A DNA stretch of 64,000 nt from positions 1 through 64,000 of the forward strand of contig NZ_MSQD01000006.1 in the NCBI RefSeq assembly GCF_002102475.1, written 5' to 3'. The notes under the pieces were generated by a model. That model was not told the origin of the DNA, did no database searches, and worked only from the letters and a program-made list of their open reading frames with translations. The DNA is from Thermoanaerobacterium sp. PSU-2. GTDB taxonomy: Bacteria; Bacillota; Thermoanaerobacteria; Thermoanaerobacterales; Thermoanaerobacteraceae. Within the stretch, counting starts at the first letter, position 1, and every line of letters starts with the position of its first letter. The translations under genes were made by a program, and so were the position numbers. This document shows, piece after piece, positions 63,935 through 64,000 of this stretch.

Positions 63935-64000
63935 TTACTTGTACAGAGATTTGAAAAGCCCATCAACACCTTTTAATGGCACATGACTATGTTGTCCCAA
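63935..64000 (-). CDS. C-terminal fragment of an upstream gene (partial)
   Basis: A minus-strand frame open from the window edge ends LGQHSHVPLKGVDGLFKSLY-K at a TAA (63935-63937). It is cut by the window, and too short to identify. In related genomes spoIIP often precedes lepA, but this fragment does not let me confirm it. Confidence 0.35.
   Translation of the reverse strand: MGQHSHVPLKGVDGLFKSLYK

Overview
The window looks like a chromosome segment of a low-GC, spore-forming, anaerobic Firmicute. Gene order and protein style resemble Thermoanaerobacterium/Thermoanaerobacter; this is inferred from gene content and no database search was run. The supporting features are a pyruvate phosphate dikinase next to its regulator, type III glutamine synthetase, a one-gene glycyl-tRNA synthetase, sporulation genes (yqfC, yqfD, yteA) and two T-box leaders. 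Most genes lie on the minus strand.

Region 1 (1 to about 9564) is one end of an integrated phage-like element. From the left it carries a replication/recombination module (DUF4373 replisome organiser, a phage recombination-module protein, small early genes, an excisionase-like protein, a BRO/KilAC antirepressor). A lysogeny-type switch follows, made of divergent XRE repressors and ribbon-helix-helix repressors whose operators sit inside promoter spacers. Then come an ImmA/IrrE metalloprotease, a DUF3800 cargo gene and a tyrosine integrase. The element ends at a 45-bp 3' half of a tRNA-Trp gene, read as an attachment-site remnant.

Region 2 (9.6-27.5 kb) is core chromosome: yteA, DUF5665, a small membrane protein, a peroxiredoxin, the complete trpEGDCFBA operon behind a Trp T-box with two antiterminator/terminator modules, a thiamine-binding protein, mtnN, ileS with an Ile T-box, then the divIVA-ylmH-yggT-sepF-ylmE cell-division cluster with an HlyD-type protein, and an oxidoreductase.

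Region 3 (27.6-33.2 kb) holds glnN behind a leader with a terminator-like hairpin, tRNA-Ala, tmRNA, smpB and rnr, a trans-translation and RNA-quality-control group.

Region 4 (33.3-37.95 kb) is an accessory island between rnr and ppdK. It holds a LuxR/GAF regulator, a secreted protein of unknown type, an M48-like membrane metalloprotease, a SpoIIM-like membrane protein, another polytopic membrane protein, and a divergent PepSY-like anchored protein that seems to start at AUA or AUU. It is the best candidate here for an undescribed system, possibly making and processing a secreted peptide or protein.

Region 5 (38-64 kb) is the conserved block ppdK-ppsR, glyQS, DUF4342-recO-deoC-era-dgkA/PAP2-ybeY-pgpH-phoH-yqfD-yqfC, yqeY-rpsU, HIT-mtaB, rsmE-prmA-dnaJ-dnaK-grpE-hrcA behind a CIRCE operator, and hemW-lepA. 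It covers ribosome maturation, envelope growth, c-di-AMP turnover, heat shock and translation.
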